Below, piece by piece: positions 36,101-42,500 of a stretch of 64,000 nt of DNA (position 1 is its first letter; each line of letters starts with the position of its first letter). Source of the stretch: Anisodus tanguticus. Lineage: Eukaryota > Streptophyta > Magnoliopsida > Solanales > Solanaceae. Made by a program: the position numbers and the translations under genes. Location of the stretch: positions 30,196,001-30,260,000 of the forward strand of contig CM067539.1 of NCBI GenBank assembly GCA_034509755.1. The letters run 5' to 3'. A model generated the notes under the pieces. It ran no database searches and was not told where the DNA came from. It saw only the letters and a list, made by a program, of their open reading frames with translations.

Positions 36101-37551
36101 AATTCTCAGTTAAATCAGCTTACAGATGCCTTCAGAGATCAAGTACACAACTCGGATATTGGCCATGGAAGATGATATGGAAAGTAAAGATCTCATACAA
36201 GGTTGCTTGCTTCACATGGTTATTGGCTAGACAGGCTGCTTTGACTCAAGATAATCTAATAAAAAGGGGTGTTCTTCAATTATGCTCCAGATTTTTTTTA
36301 GTGAAACTGAGGTTGAGACAATAAATCGTCTCTTCTTACACTGTAAAGTGACAGGTAAACTGTGGCAGATCTTCATCAACCTAAGAGGTATCAGGTGGTC
36401 TATGCCAAGAAGCATAAGGGAAGCCTTAGCATGCTGGAATAGAGATGGTAATCAGTCGGGTCACAGGGAGAGATGGAAGATTGTTCCAGCGTGTATATGG
36501 TGGTCTATATGGTTGGAGAGGAACCAGAGGTGTTTCGAGGACAAGAGTTGTTCTCTCCAGAAATTGAAGATGAATTGTCTAGTGCTTTTCTACTTTTGGT
36601 GTAAACATGAATATCCTCATGAAGCCAAGAATATTCCTAGTATTTTAGATTACTTATGAGTTGATAGGTGGTAGGTTTTGCTTTTCTAACTACTACGTGT
36701 AATTTACCGGAATATACCTTTGGTGTATCTCCCTGTTTATAATATAGATGTTAGCTTCTCAAAAAGAAAAAAAAGACAAATTAGGTCATTCTGACATTCT
36801 CTAATCTCACACTATTCCCTAATACTGACATACAAATCTCTGACCAAATTAAAAGTCCTCCTAGCAAATGAATGACAATTCACAGACAGCAAAAACCCAA
36901 ATTGGCAAGCACCCAAGGGTGTGGCCTAGTGGTCAATGAAGTGGTTAAGAACCATGAACTCTCAAAACCAAAACACTAGGTGATTTCTTCCTATCTCTCC
37001 TAGCCTCGGTGGACAGAGTTACTTGGTAACAGTTGCTGGAGGTGGCAGGTATGAGGTGCGCGCAAGCTGGCCCGGAAACCAAGGTTAAAGGGAAGCCTAA
37101 TGCACTAAGCTCCTGCTATGCGCAGGTCCGGGGAAGGGAAGGCCGGACCACAAGGTCTATTATACGCTAACTTGTGACATCTTGGTCACATGGCAACAAC
37201 TTTAGCATTAACAGGGAAAAAGAAAAACCCCAAATTGGCAAATGAATGATTCATCACCATAGATAAGCCTGCATGCAAATGCCAAATGCAGCTACTTTCA
37301 CAGCCCTAAAAAGGTCAAAACTCGAGAATAACCAAGACCCAGATCACAAAATCGTCTCCTAACCAAAAGGGGTCAAAAAAATTAACAAATAAAAAAGGGA
37401 TAACTCAGATCAAATAAATCATTTCTGAACCAAATAAAAGAAGCAAAAATCAAACCTTTTCAACAGGGAGAGTGAAACAAGCGGTAGCAATGGCAGCAAG
37501 AAGGAAAAGAAGAAAAGTGAATTTGAGAAAAGAAGACCAATGAAAAGCCAT
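5700..37551 (-). CDS. TVP38/TMEM64 (DedA/SNARE-associated Golgi) family membrane protein, 9 exons
   Basis: The coding sequence is assembled from nine exons: 37456-37551, 19180-19241, 17963-18017, 17668-17766, 13685-13771, 13414-13530, 12528-12620, 7435-7465, 5700-5884. They total 825 nt (274 residues plus TAG), all phases match, and there is no internal stop. Residues 8-27 are a hydrophobic N-terminal segment. Residues about 50-200 carry the conserved multi-pass core: [65 protein letters not shown] and [21 protein letters not shown] last hydrophobic segment spans about 204-222, followed by an acidic tail ending near PLIIKIDS. Length and motif order match plant homologues known as TVP38/TMEM64 or SNARE-associated Golgi proteins. 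Yeast Tvp38 is Golgi-associated, animal TMEM41B/VMP1 relatives are lipid scramblases, and the plant role is not established. Family assignment is strong; function is inference. Confidence 0.93.
5983..6043. repeat. 31-bp tandem duplication in intron 8
   Basis: The block ATAACAACGGCATTCGCAAA is repeated twice at a spacing of 31 bp. Confidence 0.85.
6292..6583. repeat. ~100-bp direct repeats in intron 8
   Basis: A block starting AATATTCCGAGAGACTTTCA near 6293 recurs near 6481, and both copies end in CATGAGAAGGATGAATACTT. The copies are about 188 bp apart and diverged by small indels. The repeat family is not recognised. Confidence 0.75.
6600..6960. other. intron 8 segment with two facing TATA/ATG pairs
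   Basis: On the plus strand, CCTTATAAAAG at about 6643-6653 is followed closely by ATGGCTACACTCGGAGC and a 13-codon frame, with a GTAAGT further on. On the minus strand, CTTATAAATAG near 6930-6940 is followed by ATGGCTATTGCAAATGACA and a 20-codon frame. Both look like promoter-plus-leader fragments of captured genes, but neither frame is long enough to assign. Confidence 0.3.
7435..7465 (-). CDS. TVP38-like exon 8, 31-nt micro-exon (residues 204-213)
   Basis: Encodes [10 protein letters not shown] plus the first base of a Val codon. The acceptor is CTGTGGCCAG and the donor GTGAGTC. It supplies half of the last hydrophobic segment, and removing it would break the frame into exon 9. Confidence 0.85.
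7466..8621. other. left part of intron 7, no feature recognised
   Basis: AT-rich intronic sequence. Near 7684 a TAGGGCTGTCAAATGAG motif resembles one end of a hAT-type element, but no matching opposite end was found. Confidence 0.5.
8622..8826. mobile_element. MITE (205 bp)
   Basis: The left end TGGTCGTTTGGTT pairs with the right end AACCAAACAACCCCC as imperfect terminal inverted repeats. A 3-bp AAG flanks both sides (8619-8621, 8827-8829). There is no coding capacity. A three-base flank is weak evidence, so the exact borders are provisional. Confidence 0.65.
8840..10320 (-). mobile_element. RTE-type LINE remnant 1 in intron 7
   Basis: Read on the minus strand from 10300 leftwards, broken frames give RTE reverse-transcriptase blocks in order: HFVDLYKAY (about 10165), [17 protein letters not shown] (about 10080), VGLHQGS (about 9985), the catalytic region ([12 protein letters not shown], about 9900), and the C-terminal [10 protein letters not shown] block (8889-9074). 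The catalytic YADD-like motif is degraded to FTDAIVL. The element is interrupted by a 363-bp insertion. It is a very old, dead copy. Confidence 0.8.
9424..9786. mobile_element. TIR element inserted in RTE remnant 1
   Basis: The ends AGTGTTGTTAAG and CTTTTAAAACACT form imperfect inverted repeats. Just inside are GC-rich, Solanaceae-type blocks (TTGCTTCGTTGCTT and GGCGCTTTTCGC). It splits the RTE reading region and has no coding capacity. I could not find a clean target duplication. Confidence 0.5.
10480..11180 (-). mobile_element. RTE-type LINE remnant 2 in intron 7
   Basis: The stretch 10910-11040 matches 9055-9175 of RTE remnant 1 with scattered differences (CATAATCTCAAGTGACATTC against CACAATCTCAAGCAACATTC). 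The left end near 10485-10545 has the RTE 3'-tail text (CTAGTTGGAGAGGG then ATATGAATCCTC). It is a second decayed copy in the same orientation. Confidence 0.55.
11871..12064 (-). mobile_element. tRNA-derived SINE of SolS/TS type (194 bp)
   Basis: It is flanked by a perfect 17-bp target duplication CTTGCCCTCAAAAGTTT (11854-11870 and 12065-12081). On the minus strand it has a Pol III box B (GGTTCAAATCC, 11999-12009) and a body matching the Solanaceae TS/SolS SINEs as I recall them: CTAGGTGAATTATTCC, CTTGGTGCATAGAGTTAC, GGTACCTG and GCGCACAAGCTGG. It sits in intron 7, in the same orientation as the host gene. Confidence 0.88.
12221..12467. mobile_element. Stowaway-like MITE (247 bp)
   Basis: The terminal inverted repeats read CCCTCCGTTTCAAAATGTTT on the left and its complement at the right end. 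TA dinucleotides flank both sides (12219-12220, 12468-12469). CCCTCCGT ends with TA targets are typical of Stowaway (Tc1/mariner-derived) MITEs. Confidence 0.85.
12528..12620 (-). CDS. TVP38-like exon 7 (residues 173-203)
   Basis: Encodes [20 protein letters not shown] and [11 protein letters not shown]. The acceptor is CCTGTTGCAG and the donor GTAAGAG. Confidence 0.93.
13414..13530 (-). CDS. TVP38-like exon 6 (residues 134-172), GC donor
   Basis: Encodes [20 protein letters not shown] and the segment ending SWLGMM. Residue Arg139 followed by Pro142 is the conserved R..P of the family. The exon ends at ATGATG with donor GCAAGT, not GT. Moving the junction to a GT would break the frame or the conserved GMM-PIT join. 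Confidence 0.92.
13685..13771 (-). CDS. TVP38-like exon 5 (residues 105-133)
   Basis: Encodes [20 protein letters not shown] and IAIRRSGFK. The acceptor is TTTGACAG and the donor GTTCGTATG. The intron between exons 4 and 5 carries the first hAT element. Confidence 0.93.
14040..17555 (+). mobile_element. hAT transposon copy 1 in intron 4 (3516 bp)
   Basis: The ends are TAGGGCTGGCCAGTGGGCC and, inverted, TAGGGGTGGCCAGTGGGCC. A perfect 8-bp target duplication AAATGGAC (14032-14039, 17556-17563) is diagnostic of hAT. Both subterminal regions are dense in CCCGACCC/CCCCGCC motifs, unlike the AT-rich interior. It lies antisense to the host gene, between exons 5 and 4. It is nearly identical to the copy at 23278-26792. 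Confidence 0.95.
14708..17142 (+). pseudogene. hAT transposase (copy 1), frameshifted
   Basis: The start at 14708 ([15 protein letters not shown]) opens a Ser/Gly-rich N-terminus, an acidic linker, and a BED-type zinc-finger region ([17 protein letters not shown] with His pairs near [10 protein letters not shown]). Frameshifts near 15190-15270 and a TAA at 15432 follow. The RNase H-like core carries [17 protein letters not shown] and TLDNASNNN, with the first two catalytic Asp present. The C-terminal hAT dimerisation region ([11 protein letters not shown], then [13 protein letters not shown]) is broken by frameshifts at 16715-16860. The last codons are near 17140. It cannot make an intact transposase. 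Confidence 0.9.
17668..17766 (-). CDS. TVP38-like exon 4 (residues 72-104)
   Basis: Encodes [19 protein letters not shown] through AFLLGRT, the glycine-rich hairpin region that is the family's best-conserved block. The acceptor is TTTTCAG and the donor GTAAGTT. Confidence 0.95.
17963..18017 (-). CDS. TVP38-like exon 3 (residues 53-71)
   Basis: Completes Leu53 and encodes [18 protein letters not shown]. The acceptor is CTTGCAG and the donor GTAAAAC. At 55 nt it is easily missed by gene finders. Confidence 0.93.
18018..19179. other. intron 2, no feature recognised
   Basis: Ordinary intronic sequence. A minus-strand stretch at 18230-18300 is preceded by TTTCAG but does not encode the family and would break the exon 2 to exon 3 frame. 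Confidence 0.6.
19180..19241 (-). CDS. TVP38-like exon 2 (residues 33-52 plus split 53)
   Basis: Encodes [20 protein letters not shown] and two bases of the next Leu codon. The acceptor is TTTTTCCAG and the donor GTAAGTATG. The [12 protein letters not shown] stretch is diagnostic of the plant branch of the family. Confidence 0.93.
19839..20439 (-). mobile_element. 5'-truncated RTE LINE (601 bp) with 15-bp TSD
   Basis: It is flanked by a perfect 15-bp duplication CCAGAAAAGGATAAT (19824-19838, 20440-20454). On the minus strand it begins in the 3' end of the RTE ORF ([18 protein letters not shown], then [10 protein letters not shown]). It ends in a 3' UTR with CCCCACTTGTGGGA-type and GATCTATCGGAAAC-type motifs that are widespread in Solanaceae. 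It is a classic target-primed, 5'-truncated insertion in intron 1. Confidence 0.88.
20455..20540 (-). mobile_element. RTE/SINE-like 3'-tail fragment
   Basis: AACTACACCTCAAACCCAAA followed by CTAGTTGGGTTTGGCTTATG resembles, on the minus strand, the common plant RTE 3' end (GCCAAACCCAACTAGTTTGGG then a TTG-rich tail). It is short, with no target duplication seen. Confidence 0.45.
20852..21292 (+). repeat. 5' LTR of copia B
   Basis: Starts TGTTGGTTTTGGG and ends CCGCTAACA. The TATA box CTATAAATAG is at 21076-21085. It is closely similar to the LTR at 28927-29376. Confidence 0.9.
21295..21306 (+). other. copia B primer-binding site
   Basis: TGGTATCGGAGC, complementary to the 3' end of initiator-Met tRNA (usual plant copia form TGGTATCAGAGC), two bases after the 5' LTR. 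Confidence 0.9.
23278..26792 (+). mobile_element. hAT transposon copy 2, nested in copia B (3515 bp)
   Basis: A perfect 8-bp duplication GTTTATTA (23270-23277, 26793-26800) interrupts the copia integrase tail. The terminal repeats match copy 1, except the left end reads TAGTGCTGG where copy 1 has TAGGGCTGG. The subterminal CCCGACCC-rich zones, the BED/hATC transposase and the interior are almost identical to 14040-17555, so both inserted recently from close relatives. Confidence 0.95.
23934..26359 (+). pseudogene. hAT transposase (copy 2), frameshifted
   Basis: Same layout as copy 1, starting at 23934. The shared defects are the frameshift zone before 24506 and the TAA at 24655. Its private frameshifts are at about 24888 (one A missing in the GCAGAAAATAT context) and about 25017 (one A missing in the CCAGACC context). 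Around 25930 copy 2 keeps the frame that copy 1 lost ([20 protein letters not shown]). The C-terminal hAT dimerisation region is in 25994-26359 ([18 protein letters not shown]), ending at a TAA after LKM. It is inactive as read. Confidence 0.9.
28927..29376 (+). repeat. 3' LTR of copia B
   Basis: Begins GGTTGGTTTTGGG (the first T of TGTTGG appears changed to G) directly after a purine-rich tract (AAGGTGGAGATTAAAAAGG), and ends CCGCTAACA at 29376. The TATA box CCTATAAATAG is near 29156-29166. Confidence 0.88.
29429..29490. repeat. tandem duplication in the L1 5' UTR
   Basis: TTAGGTTGTTCTGACCCTAC followed by CCGTGCAT is repeated twice head to tail (period 28 bp). Confidence 0.85.
29579..31465 (+). 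pseudogene. L1 ORF1 (DUF4283-type) remnant
   Basis: Starts near 29579 ([13 protein letters not shown]). A stop occurs at 29783, then a frame with [16 protein letters not shown] runs to a run of 32 G. After the G run the frame [31 protein letters not shown] and [11 protein letters not shown] matches the plant L1 ORF1 DUF4283 nucleic-acid-binding region (30268-30945). A degenerate acidic C-terminal part continues to about 31465. The CCHC knuckle is not visible. Broken by several frameshifts. Confidence 0.8.
30092..30123 (+). repeat. homopolymer of 32 G
   Basis: An uninterrupted run of G inside L1 ORF1, at a point where the reading frame changes. Confidence 0.97.
31507..33510 (+). pseudogene. 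L1 ORF2 part A: endonuclease and N-terminal RT
   Basis: Starts at ATG 31507 ([15 protein letters not shown]), the apurinic-like endonuclease domain with [20 protein letters not shown] and [11 protein letters not shown] stop lies at about 31705. From about 32290 the linker and RT follow in shifted frames: [58 protein letters not shown], and a YADD motif near 33436. It ends abruptly within a conserved block ([10 protein letters not shown], reading frame restored) at the satellite border at 33510. Confidence 0.85.
33510..33800. repeat. 97-bp dimeric minisatellite, three copies
   Basis: TGGAGTGG starts at 33510, 33607, 33704 and 33801, an exact 97-bp period. Each unit is two diverged half-units of about 48 bp, both containing GACTGCAACCTTT-like and AATTAYGTCATTC-like blocks. 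It separates the two L1 ORF2 segments. Confidence 0.93.
33801..34059. other. unidentified sequence between the two ORF2 segments
   Basis: Contains short repeats (TCATTGTCTTA appears twice, about 33858 and 33889). No coding similarity was recognised. Confidence 0.5.
34060..36660 (+). pseudogene. L1 ORF2 part B: RT to C-terminus, overlapping part A
   Basis: Begins upstream of the RT ([16 protein letters not shown]), so it repeats a region already present in part A (32560-33500) with clear sequence divergence. Blocks include [71 protein letters not shown] (usual Gly replaced by Glu), and an intact [12 protein letters not shown] at about 35105. The connection region and zinc-binding-like C-terminal part (35465-36659) follow. 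Stops are at 34514, 35179 and 35764. Confidence 0.85.
36909..37228 (+). mobile_element. SolS/TS-type SINE interrupted by an AU SINE
   Basis: A 13-bp direct repeat CCCAAATTGGCAA flanks the unit (36896-36908, 37229-37241). The head GGGTGTGGCCTAGTGGTC at 36917 is the tRNA-like box A region of Solanaceae SINEs. The body has CACTAGGTGATTTCTTCC, CGGTGGACAGAGTTAC and GCGCGCAAGCTGGCCCGG. The A-rich tail (GGGAAAAAGAAAAA) lies at 37214-37227, after the nested element. The box B region is missing. Confidence 0.82.
37087..37216 (-). mobile_element. AU SINE, internally deleted, nested in the SolS SINE
   Basis: On the minus strand it reads AAAGTTGTTGCCATGTGACC, then TAGACCTTGTGGTCCGGCC, CTTCCCCGGACC and GGAGCTTAGTGCA, the order of the AU SINE as I recall it. 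About 40 bp carrying the box B and the LINE-like pyrimidine segment are absent. It lies 240 bp from exon 1 of the host gene. Confidence 0.8.
37456..37551 (-). CDS. TVP38-like exon 1 (residues 1-32)
   Basis: Starts at the ATG at 37551 and encodes [16 protein letters not shown] and the rest of a signal-anchor-like hydrophobic stretch, ending in LPVEK. The donor is GTTTGA. It is the only exon right of the 18.2-kb intron 1. The neighbouring TATA-like sequences and the family's usual N-terminus support this start. Confidence 0.9.
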
Positions 37552-37671
37552 TATTGATAATAATCTTTTACGCCAAGGCCTACACTCCTCTTCGTCTTGT
37601 TCCTCTGGAGTTGCTTGCTTCAATGACAAGCGCGGCCTTAATCCTCCGTAATTAGCCAGATTGAAATCCCT

Positions 37672-37682
37672 AAATTATAAAA
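37672..37682 (-). promoter_or_regulatory. candidate TATA box of the TVP38-like gene
   Basis: TTTATAATTTA on the minus strand, about 120 bp upstream of the ATG at 37551. A second candidate (AATATATAGC, minus) is at 37761-37770. No transcript data exist, so the choice between them is open. Confidence 0.35.
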
Positions 37683-37771
37683 CCCCAACCAAATTTCTAT
37701 AATCCCTCATTTCTTGTGGATCGATCTATAAGCTAAAGAAGCTTTCGCTGCTTTCCTTTTGCTATATATTT

Positions 37772-38354
37772 CGCGTCTAGGAAGGTGATATGCTATTCGG
37801 GTAACGTAGTAAAAACTCCAAACTCTTGTTGGTACTTTCCTATATTTTCACACTTTTTCTCAAGCGCTAACAAAGAATAAAACAATTTGATTATTATATA
37901 TACTAGTTTCCTTTTTTGAAAGTCAAGTTAATTCATTTTTAAACTAAATTAGATTAAATTACTCAATATCTCATTTTAAAATTTAGATATTGAAAAATAA
38001 TATAATAAGTACTACAAAATTAACTTTTTTAATGTTAATTTGATGGAAAAACATATATCAAAATGTTAGTTAAATTTATATAGTTTGACTCTCAAAATGA
38101 AATATGACAACTAACATGAAATTGAGAAATTATTTATTAGTTCCATTATTTTTTGATTTTATGAAGAAAATAAAAAATATTATGGCGAGAGATGAAATAT
38201 AATCCTAGAAAGAAACCATGGAACAAAATGAAGAAGTTTCAAGAGGATTATCAGATATTTAAATTTATGATTTTCTCAAGAAAAATATAATAATTTTACA
38301 TGGATTTTTATATGAGCAAAATTAATTCTAATACACGTAAGTAGTTGTTACTTA
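37772..38354. other. AT-rich region upstream of gene 1
   Basis: No gene or named repeat recognised. It is the likely distal promoter of the TVP38-like gene. Confidence 0.45.
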
Positions 38355-38622
38355 GCTAGTGTTTAGACATAGATTTTGAAAATTTATCTTTAAATATCTA
38401 TTTGGCCATAGATTTGGGAACAGATTTTGAAAATCTGTCTTCAACAAAATTCAAGTTTCACCAGTTTTTGGATATTTGGGACTTCGACTCACAAAACTTT
38501 GATTTTTTTTTCAAAGTAAAATGCATGTCCAAACACAACTTCAAGTTTCAATATCACAATTTTGAAAACTCAAATTTTCAAATTTCAAGTTTTAACTTCA
38601 AAATCTATGGACAAACAGGAGC
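38355..38622. mobile_element. MITE (268 bp) with TTA flanks
   Basis: The left end GCTAGTGTTTAGACATAGAT pairs with the right end ATCTATGGACAAACAGGAGC as imperfect inverted repeats. TTA lies on both sides (38352-38354, 38623-38625). The interior is rich in TTCAAGTTTC/AAAATTTG. The target is like PIF/Harbinger, and the family is common in Solanaceae. Confidence 0.75.
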
Positions 38623-39313
38623 TTAATTTATTTTGTTGTAAGTTTCGATAATTCGATTCCACCTTTTTCACTATTTCTAAGCCACGGTAAAGATTGAATT
38701 AAGTGTTGGTAATCTTGAGATTCTTAAATTGAAATTGATCAAAAATATGAAATTGAACTTGAAATAATTCCAAATTATCGGTTTGGGAGTATTAGTTGTA
38801 TCTCATTGACCACTAGAAAGTGACATTATATTTTTCTCATTTTACAGTTTTGATACTGAATTTAAATGAAAATTTTACCACGTAAAATATCGTTTATTCT
38901 TCAATTATTCGAACTTGTTCAAAAAATTTGTACAATTCATTATTTTAAGTCCGTTAGTATTCGTTTATGGTGGCAAAACTAAGTAAATAATATAAAGAAA
39001 TTAAGTTTGAAAATTTCAAAAAAGACAAAACTCTGAAGTTGTTTGGATTCAAAATTTGAAAATAAGTAACATCAATTATGAAATTTTGGGAGGTAGACCC
39101 AACTAAACACACTCATTTGTTGGGAAATATGTATTTTGATTTTGACAGAGAGATATTAGCCGATGTGTGATCTATTTCTCCAAAAAAGTGATATGCCGGG
39201 TGGGGGTTTTGAGGAAAAATAAAAAAATGTAACCAAACCGAAAATCAAACAAATCAGAAAGACATTTTTTTCGTTTGATTTGATTTTGGTTTCTAATTTT
39301 TAAAACTAATAAA

Positions 39314-39490
39314 CACTACTTAAAAAATAAAAATTAGCAACAGACAATTTTTTTAGCTAAACAACAAATTCATTGCTAATCTTATTTAGCAACTGCTTAG
39401 CAACAAACTATCAAAAAATGATATTAGCTACGAGCAATTTAAATAGATTAGCGATAAAGTTTGTAGCTAATTCCAGCTTTTTTTATAGTG
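39314..39490. mobile_element. CACTA-type MITE (177 bp)
   Basis: Ends CACTACTTAAAAAA and TTTTTTTATAGTG (inverted CACTATAAAAAAA), with AAA on both sides as a 3-bp target duplication. The interior has repeated TTAGCAAC/TTAGCTA motifs, consistent with a CACTA-derived non-autonomous element. Confidence 0.75.
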
Positions 39491-39514
39491 AAAATTTTGT
39501 TTTGTTTAGTTTTA

Positions 39515-42500
39515 TGTAAATCTCTCAATGATACATCGTTGTAGAACTTGGGTGAATGGAATACCTGGAATGGTATGCTTTTGCCATGATTCGCTCTCTA
39601 AGTTCGTCTACGTCTGGAACACATAACTTGTCTCGGTACCTCAAAGTACCGTCATCTCCCCCTTGTTCAAAAGTCATAATCTTATGCTTGTGAATCCCCT
39701 CTTTCAGCTGCAATAGGTACGGATCATTGAAATGTTTCTCATACACCTTGGCCACTAAGGAGGATTCAAACTTGTTCTAAACAACAACACCGCCATCTTC
39801 AGAGTCCATGAGTCGAACTCCTAGACTGGCTAGTCGATGAATCTCATTCGTCATGGTTCTCTTACCTTATTCAAAATGAGCTAAACTTCCCATGGATCAT
39901 TGACTAAGAGCATCAGCTACCACATTCGCCTTACCTGGATGGTAGAGAACATCTACATCATAATCATTTATCAATTCGAGCCATCTTCTCTTCCTGAGAT
40001 TCAACTCTCACTGTTTGAAAATTTACTAAAGGCTATTGTGATCTGTGTAAATATCGACCTGAACTACATACAAATAGTGACACCATATCTTAAGTGCAAA
40101 AAACACAGCTGTCAATTCTAAGTCATGAGTCGGATAGTTCTTTTCATGAGGTTTAAGTTGTCTGGATGCATAAATTATAACCTTGCCATGTTACATTAAA
40201 ACACACCCAAGACCAATCCCAGAAGCATCACAATAGACAATGAACACCTCGGTTCCCTCTGGCAATGTCAACACTATAGCAGAAGTTAGTCTCATTTTCA
40301 ATTCTTTAAAACTACGTTCACAGGCATCTGACGACTGAAATTTAACTTTTTTCTGAGTCAACCTGGTCAATGGAGCTGAGATGGAAGAAAAACCCTCTAC
40401 GAAGCGCTTATAATAGCCTGCCAGACCTAAGAAACTCCGAATATCTAAGGCAGAAATGAGTTTTGGCCAATTCTTAACAACGTCTATTTTCTCAAAATCA
40501 ACTTGGACGCCTTCGCCTGAAATCACATGGCCTAAGAATGCCACTAACTTAAGCCAAAATTCACACTTGGAAAAATTCGCATAAAGCTCATGGTCCTTAA
40601 GTGTCTGCAACACTATTCTGAGATGTTCTGCATGATCGGCCTCACTACGAGAATATACTAGAATATCATTAATAAAGATAATAACGAAAAGACCAAGATA
40701 ATGCTTGAAAACCCTGTTCATAAGGTCTATGAAAGCAGTTGGGGCATTTGTCAATCCGAATGACATGACACAAAATTTGAAATGACCATAACGAGTTCTA
40801 AATGTGGTTTTCGAAATATCAACTTTCTTAACCTTAAGTTGATGGTACCCTAATTTGGGTCAATCTTGGAATAACACTGAGCACCCTGAAATTGGTCAAA
40901 TAAATCATTAATTCTGGGAAGAGGATACTTGTACTTAATTGTGACCTTATTCAACTACTGGTAGTCAATGCACATATGCAAAGACCCATCTTTCTTCCGA
41001 ACAAACAAGACTGGTGTACCCCAAGGTGAGACACTTGGTCTGATGAATCCCTTAGTAAGGAGACCTTTAAACTTGGCTTTTAATTCTCGTAACTCTGTTC
41101 GAGTCAGTATGTATAGAAGAATAGATATCGGCTTAGTGCTGGAAAGTAGATCAATTCCAAAGTCAATCTCCTTGTCGGGAGGAACTTTGGGAAGATCCTC
41201 AAGAAAGACTTCTGGAAACTCATTGACAACTGGTACAGACTGAAGAGTTGGGGTCTGGGTATCTGCATACCTAACCCGAACTAGATGGTAAATGTACCCA
41301 TTGGATATTATCTTTTTGGCTTTAAGATAGTAAATAGACCTACCCATGGGTGCTATTGCATCGCCCTTCCATTCTATGATCGGTTCACCGGAAAATTCAA
41401 ATTTTACAATTTTGGTTCTACATCCTTTTATGCCAACCAATCCATGTCCATGGATTACATTGAAATCTAATATTTCTAGCTCTACCAAATTGGCTATGGT
41501 AATACGGTGATAGACTCTAACTGGACAACCCCTATAAACCCATCTGGCTATAACTAACTCACCAACTATAGTGGATACTTCAAAGGGTTCATGCAACTTT
41601 TCGAGTTATATCACAAATTTCTTAGCAACAAAAGGGGTTACATATGATAGAGTGGATCCAGTATCTATAAGGGCATAAGCGTCAAAAGTGAAAACGATGA
41701 GTATACTTGTGACCACATTTGTGCGGGCCTATCTTGTCGGCCTGATAGTGCATACAAGCAATTTGGACTTCCGCCTGCATTACTGGACTTAGTTGGACCA
41801 CGCCCTGACTGGGCTTGAGAATTATGAGAAACTGCTGAATTTGTGGACTGAGTCGTACTCCCTCATGTACCATGTCTCACTGATGGGCAATCTTACTAAA
41901 AATGATCCATACCCAAGAGACACTCTCATGGGTGCGTCTTACCATACTTACTACAAACTGGATTACTGAAAGAATTTTGACCACACTGGACTGTGATTGG
42001 GAGCATGATGCTCTGAAATACGGTTTCTTATTATCATTTCTGAACTTTGGGGTTGGGGAACTGGATGATGATGGAGCAGGCCATGATGACTTGTTCTTGA
42101 AGAATTGCATGCCTCTACCTACCCATGACTGAAGTGACCTGAAGACTTGGCTCTTTTGTTGAATTCCTTGTCTTTCTCCTTCTGTAATGCTTCATTTTAC
42201 TTTAACCTATTATCATTACCCTATACGAAAGCAACCATATTTGTAATAATCATCTCTTTGTTCTGAGTTGTGATATTTGTTGCATTGTACAAATGGGGAT
42301 CAAGGCCATATATAAAATGCCTAACTCTGGCCCTCATGTCTTGGACCATATGTGGATCATACTTTGCTAAAGAGAAAAACTGAAGATAATACTCATACAT
42401 AGTCCTGCCATTCTGCCTGAGCTTTTCAAATTCCATAGCCTTAGCCTCTTTAATTTCTATTGGCAGAAAGTGCTCAATGAAGGCATCTGCAAACTCATCC

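Larger units (their letters stand above)
20597..36772 (+). mobile_element. L1-type LINE with nested insertions in intron 1
   Basis: A perfect 14-bp duplication AAGACAAATTAGGT flanks it (20583-20596, 36773-36786). The right end is an A-rich tail (CTCAAAAAGAAAAAAAA). The empty site reads CCTTTT/AAGACA, so the complementary strand nick is TCTT/AAAA, close to the L1 endonuclease preference TTTT/AA. The 5' UTR is 20597-20845 plus 29377 onward, split by copia B. ORF1 and ORF2 follow. Removing the copia leaves about 7.6 kb, near full length for a plant L1, with extra material at 33510-34060. Confidence 0.85.
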
